Below are positions 52,154 through 60,660 of a stretch of DNA of 64,000 bases, one piece after another. Each line of letters begins with the position of its first letter. Position 1 is the first letter of the stretch. The DNA comes from Methyloterricola oryzae (GTDB lineage Bacteria; Pseudomonadota; Gammaproteobacteria; Methylococcales; Methylococcaceae). The stretch lies in assembly GCF_000934725.1 (NCBI RefSeq), contig NZ_JYNS01000007.1:62001-126000 (forward strand). The letters are read 5' to 3'. The position numbers were made by a program, and so were the translations under genes. The notes below the pieces were generated by a model, which saw only the letters and a list, made by a program, of their open reading frames with translations, did not search any database and had not been told where the DNA came from.

Positions 52154-52564
52154 AACCTGCAGTCAGGGACTTGCAGCCACTGCCAGGGGCACCGAGCCCA
52201 GCCTTCCACGAGAGAATACGTAGGTATTTCACTGAATTCCAACACTGCCGCGAAGGCACTATCGTTCCTCACGTCCCTTGCCGCGACGGGTCACCCACCC
52301 CAGCGTGGGCCTGACCGGCCTCAGGGGGCAACGGCCCCGATCCCCTGGAGGCGTCTTGCGGCGGGCTGTCGTCGCCAGCCAACTTGCAGGGCGACATCGC
52401 GGGATCGAGCGCCGCTTTCCGTATTCCGGGCTGCATCCCCGCTCGCCCGCTTTGCCGTTTCGCCCGGGCATGATGTTCCCGCTGCCGCCGCCGCTCTCAC
52501 TCACTGGCTACGGCATGGGCTGTGTTAGACTGCCGCAAGCGTCTGCAAGCCCTCCACCTGCCGC
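52154..52564. other. GC-rich intergenic region
   Basis: About 410 bases before the glycosidase-like gene. Very GC-rich with several weak inverted repeats such as CCTGA...TCAGG near 52312-52327 and GGGGCAACGGCCCC just after. No T-run, so no clear terminator. Open frames on both strands are present but have Arg/Pro-rich composition typical of shadow frames. I see no gene. Confidence 0.4.
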
Positions 52565-55500
52565 ATGACTGTTTTCTTCAAGCCCGTAAGCGCTGACCTA
52601 TCTGCCGCCGCCCGCCTCCTGAGCCTTGTAATTCTGATGCTTCAGGCGGCGCCAACGCCCGCCGAGACCGATCTGCTGGACGGTTTCGACAGCGTCGATG
52701 CCTGGCAGGTCATCCCGGCCCCAGGCGCTGCAGCGAGCGCTCACGGCGACCTGGGAACCGCCGGGCAGGGACTGCGCATCGATTACGACTTCCGCCAGGG
52801 CGGCGGCGAGATCATCGTGCACAAGGCTTTCCCCCTGACTTTGCCGGACAATTTCGTGCTAGGTTTCGATGTACGCGCGCCTGGCTGGAAGCGCGGTCTG
52901 GAACTGCGTTTGGTGGACGCATCGGGCCAGAATGTGTGGCGCTTCCGCGACGCCGCTCCGCGAATCAGGCCCGACTGGCAGGATCTGACGGTGAAGCGCC
53001 GGCGCTTCGAGTTTGCTTGGGGACCTGCGGCCGGCGGCAACCCGCAGCGCCTGGGTCTGATCGAATTCGTCATTCCCCGCGGGAACGGCGGCAGCGGATC
53101 GCTGTGGATCGACAATCTGCGCCTGGAGCCTCGGCCACCCCAGCAAGCCCACGCAGCCACCCCGATGATCTCGGCTTCCGAGGGCGCCCCCAGCCCGGAT
53201 CTTTTGGTCGAAGGCAGGGAGACCACCTGGAGGGCTCGGGAAAGCCGCCAGGCGCCCTGGCTGCAACTGGATTTCCTGGCGCCGAGGGAATACGGCGGCG
53301 TTACGCTCGATTGGGACCAGGATGATTATGCCACCGCCTATGCGGTTGAAACATCCAACGACGGGCACCACTGGCAACGGGCATACGTGATCACCCAGGG
53401 CAACGGCGGACGCGATTACCTGCCGCTGCCGGAGAGCGAGTCGCGCTATCTGCGCCTGTCGCTGCAACGCAGCAGCCGTGGCCACGGATACGGCATCCGC
53501 AGCGTCACGCTGCAGCCCCTGGAGTTCAGCAACCCGCCCGAGCGCCTGTTCGAACGCATCGCCCAGGATTCGCCCCGGGGGTTCTACCCGCGCTACTTCA
53601 GCGGAGAGCAATCCCATTGGACCCTGGTTGGGACATCCGGCGAGCCCACCTCGGGGGCGGACTGCGAGGCCTTGCTCAGCGAGGACGGCATCCTTGAGGC
53701 CCATGGTGCACGCTTTTCCGTGGAGCCCTTCCTGAAGGAGAAAGGCACGCTGCACAGCTGGGCCGACGGCGACAACCAAGTGTCGCTGGAAGAAGGCTAC
53801 CTGCCCATCCCGTCGGTAAAATGGGAACGTTCGGCGCTGACGCTGGAAATGACCGCCGTGGCATCCGCGCAGCCGCCGGGCTGCGTTGTCCACGTGCGCT
53901 ACCGGGTGACGAACCTGGGATCAAAAGCGCTTCCGGCCTCGCTGTTCCTGGCCGTGCGCCCCTTGCCGGTGACGCCGCCCTGGCAGGCCCTGGTCCCTGA
54001 GGCGGCGCTCTCGCCCATCCACAGTCTGCGCTATATCCCGGGCATGTTGGAGATCGATGGTGTGAACCGGGTGCTGACCTGGCCTAAACCCGACCGCGCC
54101 GGCGTCGGCGGGTTTGAGAGCGAACCCCTGGCATCCGCGATGATCAGGGGCGAGGTACCAACGCGGACGGTAGTGAAGGACGCACTCGGGTTCGCGTCGG
54201 CCGCACTGCGCTATGACCTGAAGCTGGAACCGGGGCAAGCACGCGAGGTGGTTTTGACCCTGCCTCCCGCTGGCGGCAGCGCGAACCGGGCTGACGCCTC
54301 AGACTTTCAGCGCCGGCTTGACGGAACAGCGCGGCACTGGCAAGCGGAACTGGACCGGGTGGAGCTGAAACTCCCGCCGGGCGAGGAGGATCTGGGCCTG
54401 GCACTCAAGAGCAACCTGGCATACATCCTGATCAACCGCAGCGGGCCGGCGGTGCGGCCGGGTTCGCGCCGCTATGGGCGCACCTGGGTACGCGATGGGG
54501 CCGTGGCCTCCGCGGGCCTGCTGGCCCTGGGCCACGCCACCGAGGCGCGCGCGTTCCTCGATTGGCTGGCCAGCTACCAGAGGCCCGACGGCTCGATTCC
54601 CTGCTGCCTGGACCCCTGGGGCCCGGACGCCATGATCGAACACGACAGTGCCGGCGAGTTTCTCTACGCCGCTGCCAATGTCTACGATTACAGTCACGAC
54701 CGCGCCTTCCTTAGCGCCATCTGGCCCAAGCTGGCCAAGGCCGCTGATTATCTCGCACACCTGCGCAGCCAACGCCTGACCGACGCTTTTCGCGCTGGCG
54801 ACGCGGCGCGCTTCTACGGCTTGCTGCCCGAGTCCGCCAGCCACGAAGGCTACATGGCCAGACCTGTGCACAGCTACTGGGACGATTTCTGGGCGCTGCG
54901 CGGACTCGATGATGCCGCGCGGCTGGCAATCGTCCTGGGCGACCCGCGCGCCGCGCAGTTTGCCGCAGAGCGGGATGGCCTGCGCCAGGACCTGCGGGCA
55001 TCCATCGCCCGAACCCAGACCCAGTTCGGGATCGACTTCGTGCCGGGCGCGGCGGAGTTGGGCGACTTCGATCCCACCTCCAGCGCCGTTGCCGTCACCG
55101 TGGCCGGTGAGTCCGAGGGTCCGCTGCGCGCTTCTCTGCTGAAGACCTTTGCCCGCTTCGATACCGAGATTCGCGACCGTCAGGCAGGCAGGAGCAACTG
55201 GCAAGCCTACGCGCCCTATGAATTACGCAACGTCGCCGCCTTGGTCCGCCTGGGCGAGCGTGAGGCGGCCTACCGCGCGCTGAGTTATTTGTTCAAGGGG
55301 AGACGCCCGCCACCCTGGAACCAATGGCCGGAGGTGGTGTGGCGCGATATGAGGGTTCCGCGCTTCCTGGGCGACATGCCGCACTCATGGATTGGAGCGG
55401 AGTACATACAGGCCTTGTTATCTCTGTTCGTCTACGACGATCCGCAACACCGCCTGGTGCTGGCCGCCGGCTTGCCCGCGGCATGGCTGAGCTCGCCTGG

Positions 55501-55756
55501 CGGCGTGGGCATCCGCAATCTGACGACGCCTTACGGCAAGCTGAACTACCGGATTGAAGACGCCGGGCCGGACCGAATCATTATGCGTATAGAAGATGGC
55601 ATCAAGCCGCCCACCGATGGGCTCATGGTGGCTTTACCCGGACTGGATGACGCAAGCCAGGTGAGGATCAACGGAGGCCTGACCAAGGTAAGCAAGGGCC
55701 GTTTCGCCGTCGAGCACGTGCCGGCAGAGATCGAAATCCGAACTCCGACCCCCTAG
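52565..55756 (+). CDS. Secreted multidomain protein: CBM-like, F5/8-type discoidin, (alpha/alpha)6-barrel glycosidase-like
   Basis: 1063 residues with a signal peptide ending TPAET. Residues ~37-195 form a jelly-roll CBM-like domain (DGFDSVDAWQVIP, LRIDYDFRQGGGEI, SGSLWIDNLRLEP). Residues ~210-325 look like an F5/8-type C discoidin domain (SRQAPWLQLDFLAPREYGGV, YAVETSNDGHHWQRAYVIT, SRYLRLSLQRSSRGHGYGIRSV). From ~340 to the end is a large hydrolase-like part with a helical barrel: RTWVRDGAVASAGLLALG (~640), IEHDSAGEFLYAAANVYD (~693), HSYWDDFWALRG (~769) and PHSWIGAEYIQALLSLFVYD near 940. These acidic motifs resemble GH15/GH63-type enzymes. It probably degrades or trims an extracellular polysaccharide; specificity unknown. 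Confidence 0.85.
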   Translation: MTVFFKPVSADLSAAARLLSLVILMLQAAPTPAETDLLDGFDSVDAWQVIPAPGAAASAHGDLGTAGQGLRIDYDFRQGGGEIIVHKAFPLTLPDNFVLGFDVRAPGWKRGLELRLVDASGQNVWRFRDAAPRIRPDWQDLTVKRRRFEFAWGPAAGGNPQRLGLIEFVIPRGNGGSGSLWIDNLRLEPRPPQQAHAATPMISASEGAPSPDLLVEGRETTWRARESRQAPWLQLDFLAPREYGGVTLDWDQDDYATAYAVETSNDGHHWQRAYVITQGNGGRDYLPLPESESRYLRLSLQRSSRGHGYGIRSVTLQPLEFSNPPERLFERIAQDSPRGFYPRYFSGEQSHWTLVGTSGEPTSGADCEALLSEDGILEAHGARFSVEPFLKEKGTLHSWADGDNQVSLEEGYLPIPSVKWERSALTLEMTAVASAQPPGCVVHVRYRVTNLGSKALPASLFLAVRPLPVTPPWQALVPEAALSPIHSLRYIPGMLEIDGVNRVLTWPKPDRAGVGGFESEPLASAMIRGEVPTRTVVKDALGFASAALRYDLKLEPGQAREVVLTLPPAGGSANRADASDFQRRLDGTARHWQAELDRVELKLPPGEEDLGLALKSNLAYILINRSGPAVRPGSRRYGRTWVRDGAVASAGLLALGHATEARAFLDWLASYQRPDGSIPCCLDPWGPDAMIEHDSAGEFLYAAANVYDYSHDRAFLSAIWPKLAKAADYLAHLRSQRLTDAFRAGDAARFYGLLPESASHEGYMARPVHSYWDDFWALRGLDDAARLAIVLGDPRAAQFAAERDGLRQDLRASIARTQTQFGIDFVPGAAELGDFDPTSSAVAVTVAGESEGPLRASLLKTFARFDTEIRDRQAGRSNWQAYAPYELRNVAALVRLGEREAAYRALSYLFKGRRPPPWNQWPEVVWRDMRVPRFLGDMPHSWIGAEYIQALLSLFVYDDPQHRLVLAAGLPAAWLSSPGGVGIRNLTTPYGKLNYRIEDAGPDRIIMRIEDGIKPPTDGLMVALPGLDDASQVRINGGLTKVSKGRFAVEHVPAEIEIRTPTP

Positions 55757-55759
55757 CCC

Positions 55760-55987
55760 CTAGCGGGTATAAAGGCTGTAGGCCGTCTCGGCGTGAAGCC
55801 GCGCATCGACCTCCGCCTCCGCCTCCTCCCAATCCTGGCTTTCGAATCCAGGCTGGAACCCGCGCTTTTCAGCCCTGAAATAGGCGGCTTCGGCAATCAG
55901 GCGGCGGCGCAGCTCAGCGGGAACGTCGGGCTCAGGCTCGGATGCGAGGGACTGGATGGTCTTCAAGACCTTCTGCGAATGGAACAT
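55760..55987 (-). CDS. DUF2934-domain protein
   Basis: 75 residues from the ATG at 55987 (MFHSQKVLKTIQ), preceded by AAGG; the frame opens 37 codons earlier without coding features. The C-terminal half, RRRLIAEAAYFRAEKRGFQP followed by GFESQDWEEAEAEVDARL, matches DUF2934 closely, a short helical motif common in Proteobacteria with no known role. It converges on the glycosidase-like gene with 3 bases between the stops. Confidence 0.85.
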   Translation of the reverse strand: MFHSQKVLKTIQSLASEPEPDVPAELRRRLIAEAAYFRAEKRGFQPGFESQDWEEAEAEVDARLHAETAYSLYTR

Positions 55988-56526
55988 GGGGATACCTTGG
56001 GTCGACTGAGTACCTTCCTGGCATTGCCGCAGCCATGACCGTCGCAGAACCGCTGCGGGATTAGACCTTACCTTATTTCCGCCGCCATTTTTCGCCAATT
56101 CGTTGGATTACGTAGTCACCAGCCGATATCAGAGCCGGCATGCATTCCCGGTATCCCCCTGCTCAACCCAGGACACTGGTTATACGTATTTTTCCTGCGT
56201 AGTTGTCCGACTGGTCGAGGGCCTGCGTAAGTGACACCATCAGCTCCGCCAGCCAAGGCCGGTATGGAAAAAGCCAAGGATCGCTTTTCGATGAGCAGGA
56301 TGCTGGCCCGGTGCGGGAGGGATTACCGCGCCGGGGCGCTTTTTGCCGATTCGCGCCGCTTCTCCGTTTCGCCCACCAATTCCCGGTATGCCTCGACGCA
56401 AGGCCGCTTGTCGGAGCGAAAGATTCAATCCAGGCCTCCTGAGTGCTCGTCCAGCGTCCCCTGTATCCTTGAGCCAGATGCACTAGGCTTAATGGGACCG
56501 CCGCTCAACTTCCACGACAAGCCGCC
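55988..56526. other. Intergenic region
   Basis: About 540 bases between a minus-strand and a plus-strand gene. Short frames exist on both strands (for example 56163-56483 minus, 106 codons) but are Arg/Ser/Pro-rich and unlike any family I know. No clear promoter or terminator was identified. Confidence 0.4.
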
Positions 56527-57072
56527 ATGAAAGCCATTGTAATTTTGCTGACCTGTTTCGTGGTCGCAGCAGGCGCCGCAGAGCCTCCCATGATCGAAAA
56601 GCTCTATCAGGACGAGGACGTCGCCCTGAAGGTGCCTTCCGGAGGACAAATCTTCAAGCTGATACGCAAGGAAACCATACGCACGGCATCAGGACAAACA
56701 GATGCCTTTGGGCGGTCATACGAGCGCGGGTTCCGTGAACTGCGTTACCAAGGGCTGGCTGCAGACGGCAAGCCGGTGCTGCGCTACATCGAGGTGGCAA
56801 TTCAACCGGGAGGCGTCAAGGTGCCTCTGAAGTTGGGCGTCAAAGGTAGAGCAGGAAAATTCCCTAATGGAGTCGTGTCCTACTCCCGCGATCAATCCGT
56901 TCCCACCAGTGGCGCGAAAGCCGAGCCGCTGACGGCGGATGCCACCGATATCGTGGTGGATCTCTCCAAGTCACGGGAATTCCGCTTCGGCACCGTGATT
57001 GTCAGCATTACAAGCGCGGACAAAGCATCCATCGAATACCGTCTTCATCAAGACTTCAGCGCCGCTCGTTGA
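56527..57072 (+). CDS. Secreted hypothetical protein
   Basis: 181 residues with a short signal peptide (MKAIVILLTCFVVAAGAAE). The mature protein is beta-rich and polar (DEDVALKVPSGGQIFKLIRKE, RGFRELRYQGLAADGKPVLRYIEVAIQPGG, DIVVDLSKSREFRFGTVIVSI). No family recognised. It seems monocistronic; the next genes have their own promoter at about 57195. Probably periplasmic. Confidence 0.75.
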   Translation: MKAIVILLTCFVVAAGAAEPPMIEKLYQDEDVALKVPSGGQIFKLIRKETIRTASGQTDAFGRSYERGFRELRYQGLAADGKPVLRYIEVAIQPGGVKVPLKLGVKGRAGKFPNGVVSYSRDQSVPTSGAKAEPLTADATDIVVDLSKSREFRFGTVIVSITSADKASIEYRLHQDFSAAR

Positions 57073-57194
57073 GCTCTTCCCTCCCGTCCAATTGAGACAT
57101 CCACGGCCGCTCAGCGCCTCAGCCTTAGGCACTTGGTGCACTCTCAAGCTTGGCGTGCCCTCTTTCAGCGATTCCTGAAAATTTCCGGCTGTGC

Positions 57195-57223
57195 TTGACA
57201 GACAAATAGGAACTATTATCATC
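57195..57223 (+). promoter_or_regulatory. Sigma70 promoter with an overlapping Fur-box-like sequence
   Basis: TTGACA (57195-57200) and TATCAT (57217-57222) are separated by 16 bases, a strong sigma70 match. Over the -10 side, AATAGGAACTATTATCATC (57205-57223) agrees with about 13 of 19 bases of Fur sites of the AATGAGAATCATTATCATT type; the right half ATTATCAT is exact, the left half is weak. If real, iron-loaded Fur would block transcription of the two small genes downstream. Confidence 0.45.
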
Positions 57224-57287
57224 AATGACCACTAAGATCATTCTTCCTTAAATTTTGTGGCGTTTCATTAAACCTATGGGGCACATC

Positions 57288-57533
57288 ATGGGAACTAACA
57301 GTCGGTGCGAGATAAGATCCTTGGCCCGCAGTGAAGTCTGCTCGGTCGAATACTGCCCCGGTAGCGGCATGTTCCATGTCAGCCTGGGGATGTTCACTCT
57401 GCGTTTCAGATTGGCAGCCCTGCATCTGCTCAACAGCACCCTGGCGGCTGGACTCGAGGCTTACAAAAGCCATCTGTCCACCCGCCTGACGAGCGCAATC
57501 CCTCAGCAACACCCAGAAGGAACGTTGCACTAA
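57288..57533 (+). CDS. Small Cys-containing hypothetical protein
   Basis: 81 residues from the ATG at 57288; an ATG at 57276 and a TTG at 57255 are alternatives. The N-terminal half has three Cys and a His (SRCEIRSLARSEVCSVEYCP and MFHVSLGMFTLRF), which might bind a metal; the C-terminal half is a helix (LHLLNSTLAAGLEAYKSHL). I do not recognise the family. It follows the 57195 promoter and possible Fur site and precedes another small gene on the same strand by 26 bases, so an iron-linked two-gene operon is possible. Confidence 0.65.
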   Translation: MGTNSRCEIRSLARSEVCSVEYCPGSGMFHVSLGMFTLRFRLAALHLLNSTLAAGLEAYKSHLSTRLTSAIPQQHPEGTLH

Positions 57534-57559
57534 CCATGAAAACAGAAGGAAAGCTCACG

Positions 57560-57796
57560 ATGCAGAGCAACGAATTCGGCACAGCCGATGAAAGCGTCGC
57601 CCTCCCAGACCATCAGGAAGGCCTGCGCTTCCTTTTATTCCGCTACGGAAGAACGCCCTCGCCGCTGATCGCGGGCAGGATCGCGGTTTGCCTCGATTCC
57701 ATTCTGGCCGACAACCAGATAGAAATCAGCCGCGAGGAGCGCTGCACCTACCGGCAGATGCGGAGCTTCTGGCGGCTGGTCGCCAAGCAGGGATAG
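57560..57796 (+). CDS. Small hypothetical protein
   Basis: 78 residues from the ATG at 57560, chosen because AGAAGGA lies 9 bases upstream; an ATG at 57536 is an alternative only 2 bases after the previous stop. The central part LRFLLFRYGRTPSPLIAGRI and the acidic-basic tail EISREERCTYRQMRSFWRLV suggest a compact helical protein. No family recognised. It likely shares the transcript from the 57195 promoter. Confidence 0.65.
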   Translation: MQSNEFGTADESVALPDHQEGLRFLLFRYGRTPSPLIAGRIAVCLDSILADNQIEISREERCTYRQMRSFWRLVAKQG

Positions 57797-57821
57797 GTGT
57801 GACTGACAAAGGCGGGCAGGT

Positions 57822-58265
57822 TCAGTCTGTCAGCAGATGCTCGTAGGCCCACTGCAACATGGCCATTTCGACCGGATGCGCGCCACGCAATTCCGTGATG
57901 GGGCGCAGCTCGCCGCCCGCGGCACGGACCGCCTCGAAGGGCGGGTCGTGCGTCGAGAAGCGGGCCAGGTGCACATCCACCACGGCGCGCGGAATTTCCG
58001 CGCGCCGCAGGAACTCCGGTTCGATGACCAGCAACCCGGGCTCAAAGCCCAAGTCCGCATTGATGCGCAGCCCAAGCTCCACTTGCTGCGCCAGCCCGAG
58101 CGGGCTCGCCGCCGCCTCGTCGATGTAGTCGCAGGGGCTGGACAGAAACGGCAAGGGCGAAGGCGCCAATACGCTCCCGGTAGCATGCCGCATAAACAAG
58201 AGCCGCGCGCTGATCGGCTGCAAATGAAACAACAGAAACCGCGGCGCGGCGTAACCCGCCCTCAC
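57822..58265 (-). CDS. Hypothetical protein
   Basis: About 147 residues from the GTG at 58265, which has GGAG close upstream; a longer frame to 58454 would overlap the preceding gene. The product has an alpha/beta look (APRFLLFHLQPISARLLFMR, VELGLRINADLGFEPGLLVI, PRAVVDVHLARFSTHDPPFE, HPVEMAMLQWAYEHLLTD). No family recognised. It starts 22 bases after the stop of the neighbouring minus-strand membrane gene, so the two are probably co-transcribed. Confidence 0.6.
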   Translation of the reverse strand: MRAGYAAPRFLLFHLQPISARLLFMRHATGSVLAPSPLPFLSSPCDYIDEAAASPLGLAQQVELGLRINADLGFEPGLLVIEPEFLRRAEIPRAVVDVHLARFSTHDPPFEAVRAAGGELRPITELRGAHPVEMAMLQWAYEHLLTD

Positions 58266-58287
58266 GCGCTCCACGGGATGGGCTGAC

Positions 58288-58704
58288 TCAGGTGGCGCGG
58301 CGGAATGCGCCAAATTGCTCGAACAATGCTGCAAGCTGCTCGGCGTTTTCGAGACATTCATCCACCCGGCTCCCGACCAACTGCTCATGGTGGCGACGCA
58401 ATACGCTGTCACCCGGCACAGGACCGGCCATGTCCTCGACCATCTGCCGCACATGGGTCACGTAGTGGCGGCGCAAGACCGAATCTTCCGGAAGACGCGT
58501 TGCCATGGACAGACCAGGAGCGGAATCTGACGGCCGGCTGGCCTTTCCCCGCTCCGTTTGGCCGAGTGCCAAATCCATAGCGGGAGGCGTCGCGGCCTGC
58601 GCGGCACGTTCGCCCGCATCGGCTGGCCCCGCCTTGTTTTGAAGAAAAAACAGGAAAAAGATCACCGAAAATACAATACCAATCACGACTTCCATAATAC
58701 CCAT
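58288..58704 (-). CDS. Small membrane-anchored protein with tandem DSVLRRH repeats
   Basis: 138 residues from the ATG at 58704; the longer frame to 58776 adds an Arg-rich stretch that looks non-coding. One N-terminal transmembrane segment (MEVVIGIVFSVIFFLFFLQ) precedes an Ala/Pro-rich linker and two copies of a short motif: PEDSVLRRHYVTHVRQMVED and PGDSVLRRHHEQLVGSRVDE. I have seen this DSxLRRHx motif in short hypothetical proteobacterial membrane proteins but know no function. The C-terminal part should be cytoplasmic or periplasmic depending on topology. Confidence 0.65.
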   Translation of the reverse strand: MGIMEVVIGIVFSVIFFLFFLQNKAGPADAGERAAQAATPPAMDLALGQTERGKASRPSDSAPGLSMATRLPEDSVLRRHYVTHVRQMVEDMAGPVPGDSVLRRHHEQLVGSRVDECLENAEQLAALFEQFGAFRRAT

Positions 58705-58990
58705 CCCAATAATGTAGTTGTCTGAATGCCGGCGGAGCCGTCCCTGACTGCCCCGGCGGCGGACAAGCCAAACCAAAGACCTGGCACATTATGAGGTTAA
58801 TTGTCGTTACGGCAGCCCCCTCGCCATAAGATGGTGTGTTTCACCGGGAATGACGGAGGCTCCTCCCACGCCAGGACCAAACACAGCATGCACGTCGGCG
58901 CTGCTTGACAGCCCGCCTTGCCTGGCGGTATCACCTGGGGCCAGACACCGCTGACATGGCGGGCTTCCCGTCACCTTACAGGAGCTTCCC

Positions 58991-59413
58991 TTGGCTATTT
59001 CGTATTCCGCTCTCATCGACCGTGCCAAAGTGCCGGATCGAGGCGCCCTGCAAGAGGCTCTGAAAGGCCTCAAGTTCAAATTGTCAGTGGATGAGGCCTA
59101 CGAACCGTTCGGCGCGGCGGGGTATCTGCCCTGCACCTTGAATGGCGAGGACGGAGGGCTTGACCTTCGCTTCGAACCAGCGGAAGCCTACCTGAGCGAA
59201 CATCCGGAATTGAAAGCCGAAGCGGGGACGCGCGACACCCTGATCGGCCTGCGCAGCGGCGGCGACCCGCGCGAGGACGTGTGCGCCCTGATGCTGGCCG
59301 CGGCCCTGGCCAACGCTTTCGGCGCCATTGTCGTCGTTTCCAAGAAAGGCACCCTCGTCCCCGTGGAACAGTTGCTCAGCCGCGCCCGCAGCCAGTTTGC
59401 GGAGCTCGAGTAG
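58991..59413 (+). CDS. Hypothetical protein with a non-ATG start
   Basis: 140 residues from a TTG at 58991, with ACAGGAG six bases upstream, which decides the start. The product is well balanced (ALIDRAKVPDRGALQEALKG, LKFKLSVDEAYEPFGAAGYLP, DLRFEPAEAYLSEHPELK) with a hydrophobic helix DVCALMLAAALANAFGAIVVV. No signal peptide. I recall similar cytoplasmic hypothetical proteins in Proteobacteria but cannot name a family with confidence. It precedes the DUF1624 gene by 47 bases on the same strand. Confidence 0.75.
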   Translation: MAISYSALIDRAKVPDRGALQEALKGLKFKLSVDEAYEPFGAAGYLPCTLNGEDGGLDLRFEPAEAYLSEHPELKAEAGTRDTLIGLRSGGDPREDVCALMLAAALANAFGAIVVVSKKGTLVPVEQLLSRARSQFAELE

Positions 59414-59460
59414 GAAAAGCTGCCGCCCGCCGTTCAGCCGTCCTGACGCAATCCTCGTCG

Positions 59461-60657
59461 ATGAACACAAGCGCTCCTGGAACAAGAACCTTCGACGGCC
59501 GGGTCGTCGCCATAGACCTGCTGCGCGGTTTCATCATGATCCTGATGGCTCTAGATCACACCCGCGACTTTTTCAGCAGCGCCGATTTCAATCCCCTGGA
59601 TTTGCACAAGACCCATGCGGCCCTGTTCCTTACCCGCTGGATCACCCATTTCTGCGCGCCCTTGTTCATTTTTCTGTCCGGCGTGAGCACCTTTTTGTCC
59701 CTGACCCGGGGCGGCGACCTAGCGGCCCAGTCGCGGCTGCTCATGCTGCGCGGCGCGCTCTTGATCCTGCTGGAACTCACCGTCATCCATTGGTTCGGCT
59801 GGACCTTCAGCATCGAGATGCGCGAGATCTGGGTCGGCGTGCTTTGGGCCATCGGCTGGTCCATGCTCTGCCTGAGCCTCCTCATCCGCCTGCGCCGGGA
59901 GGTTGCCGCCACGGTGGGCATACTCATGATCCTCGGACACAATCTGTTCGATGGCGTGCGCCCGGAGCAGTGGGGCGAATGGGGCTGGCTTTGGCAGGTG
60001 CTGCATGCGGGCGGCGGCTTCGACTTCGGCGAGGGGCGACGCTTCATCGCCTCCTACCCGCTGATTCCCTGGATCGGCGTCATGGCGGCGGGATACGCGT
60101 TCGGCCCCGTGTTTCTGGCGGAAGCCGCCGTCCGCCGGCGGTCGTTGCTGCGCTGGGGCATGCTGCTCACCTGCGCCTTCGTCCTGTTGCGCCTGGGCAA
60201 CCTCTACGGCGACGCAACCACCTGGTCGGCGCAATCCTCGGACCTGTTCACCCTGTTTTCCTTCATCCACTGCACCAAGTATCCGCCCTCGCTGCACTAC
60301 CTGCTCATGACCCTGGGTCCCGGCCTGCTGCTGATCGCGCTTCTGGACCGTCCACTGCCAGCATGGCTGCGCTGGGTCAACGTATTCGGACAGGTGCCGC
60401 TGTTTTTTTATCTCCTGCACCTGCCCCTCATCCACGGCCTCGCGGTCCTTACGGACTATGGCCGCTACGGCGCGGTGGACTGGCAATTCGGCTGGCCCTT
60501 CGCGCCGGAGGAACTGGCCAAGCCCGAGGATCATGGCTTTGGCCTCTTGATTGTCTACCTGATGACCGCCTTCGTGGTGCTGCTGCTCTACCCGCTATGC
60601 CGCTGGTTTGCCGGCCTCAAGCGGACGAGCCGCAAGCTCTGGGTGCGGCTGCTGTGA
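59461..60657 (+). CDS. DUF1624 / HGSNAT-type heparan-glucosaminide acetyltransferase-like membrane protein
   Basis: 398 residues from the ATG at 59461; the frame opens 60 codons earlier inside the previous gene. VVAIDLLRGFIMILMALDHTRDFF is the family signature with the conserved Asp/Arg and the His expected for transmembrane acyl transfer. About ten hydrophobic segments follow. The family includes eukaryotic heparan-alpha-glucosaminide N-acetyltransferase and bacterial proteins thought to acetylate envelope sugars with acetyl-CoA. It converges on the NamZ gene with 3 bases between stops. Substrate unknown. Confidence 0.87.
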   Translation: MNTSAPGTRTFDGRVVAIDLLRGFIMILMALDHTRDFFSSADFNPLDLHKTHAALFLTRWITHFCAPLFIFLSGVSTFLSLTRGGDLAAQSRLLMLRGALLILLELTVIHWFGWTFSIEMREIWVGVLWAIGWSMLCLSLLIRLRREVAATVGILMILGHNLFDGVRPEQWGEWGWLWQVLHAGGGFDFGEGRRFIASYPLIPWIGVMAAGYAFGPVFLAEAAVRRRSLLRWGMLLTCAFVLLRLGNLYGDATTWSAQSSDLFTLFSFIHCTKYPPSLHYLLMTLGPGLLLIALLDRPLPAWLRWVNVFGQVPLFFYLLHLPLIHGLAVLTDYGRYGAVDWQFGWPFAPEELAKPEDHGFGLLIVYLMTAFVVLLLYPLCRWFAGLKRTSRKLWVRLL

Positions 60658-60660
60658 GCG

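Noticed and set aside
56163-56483. 106-codon minus-strand frame
   Set aside because: Arg/Ser/Pro-rich, no signal peptide or motif; no convincing start.
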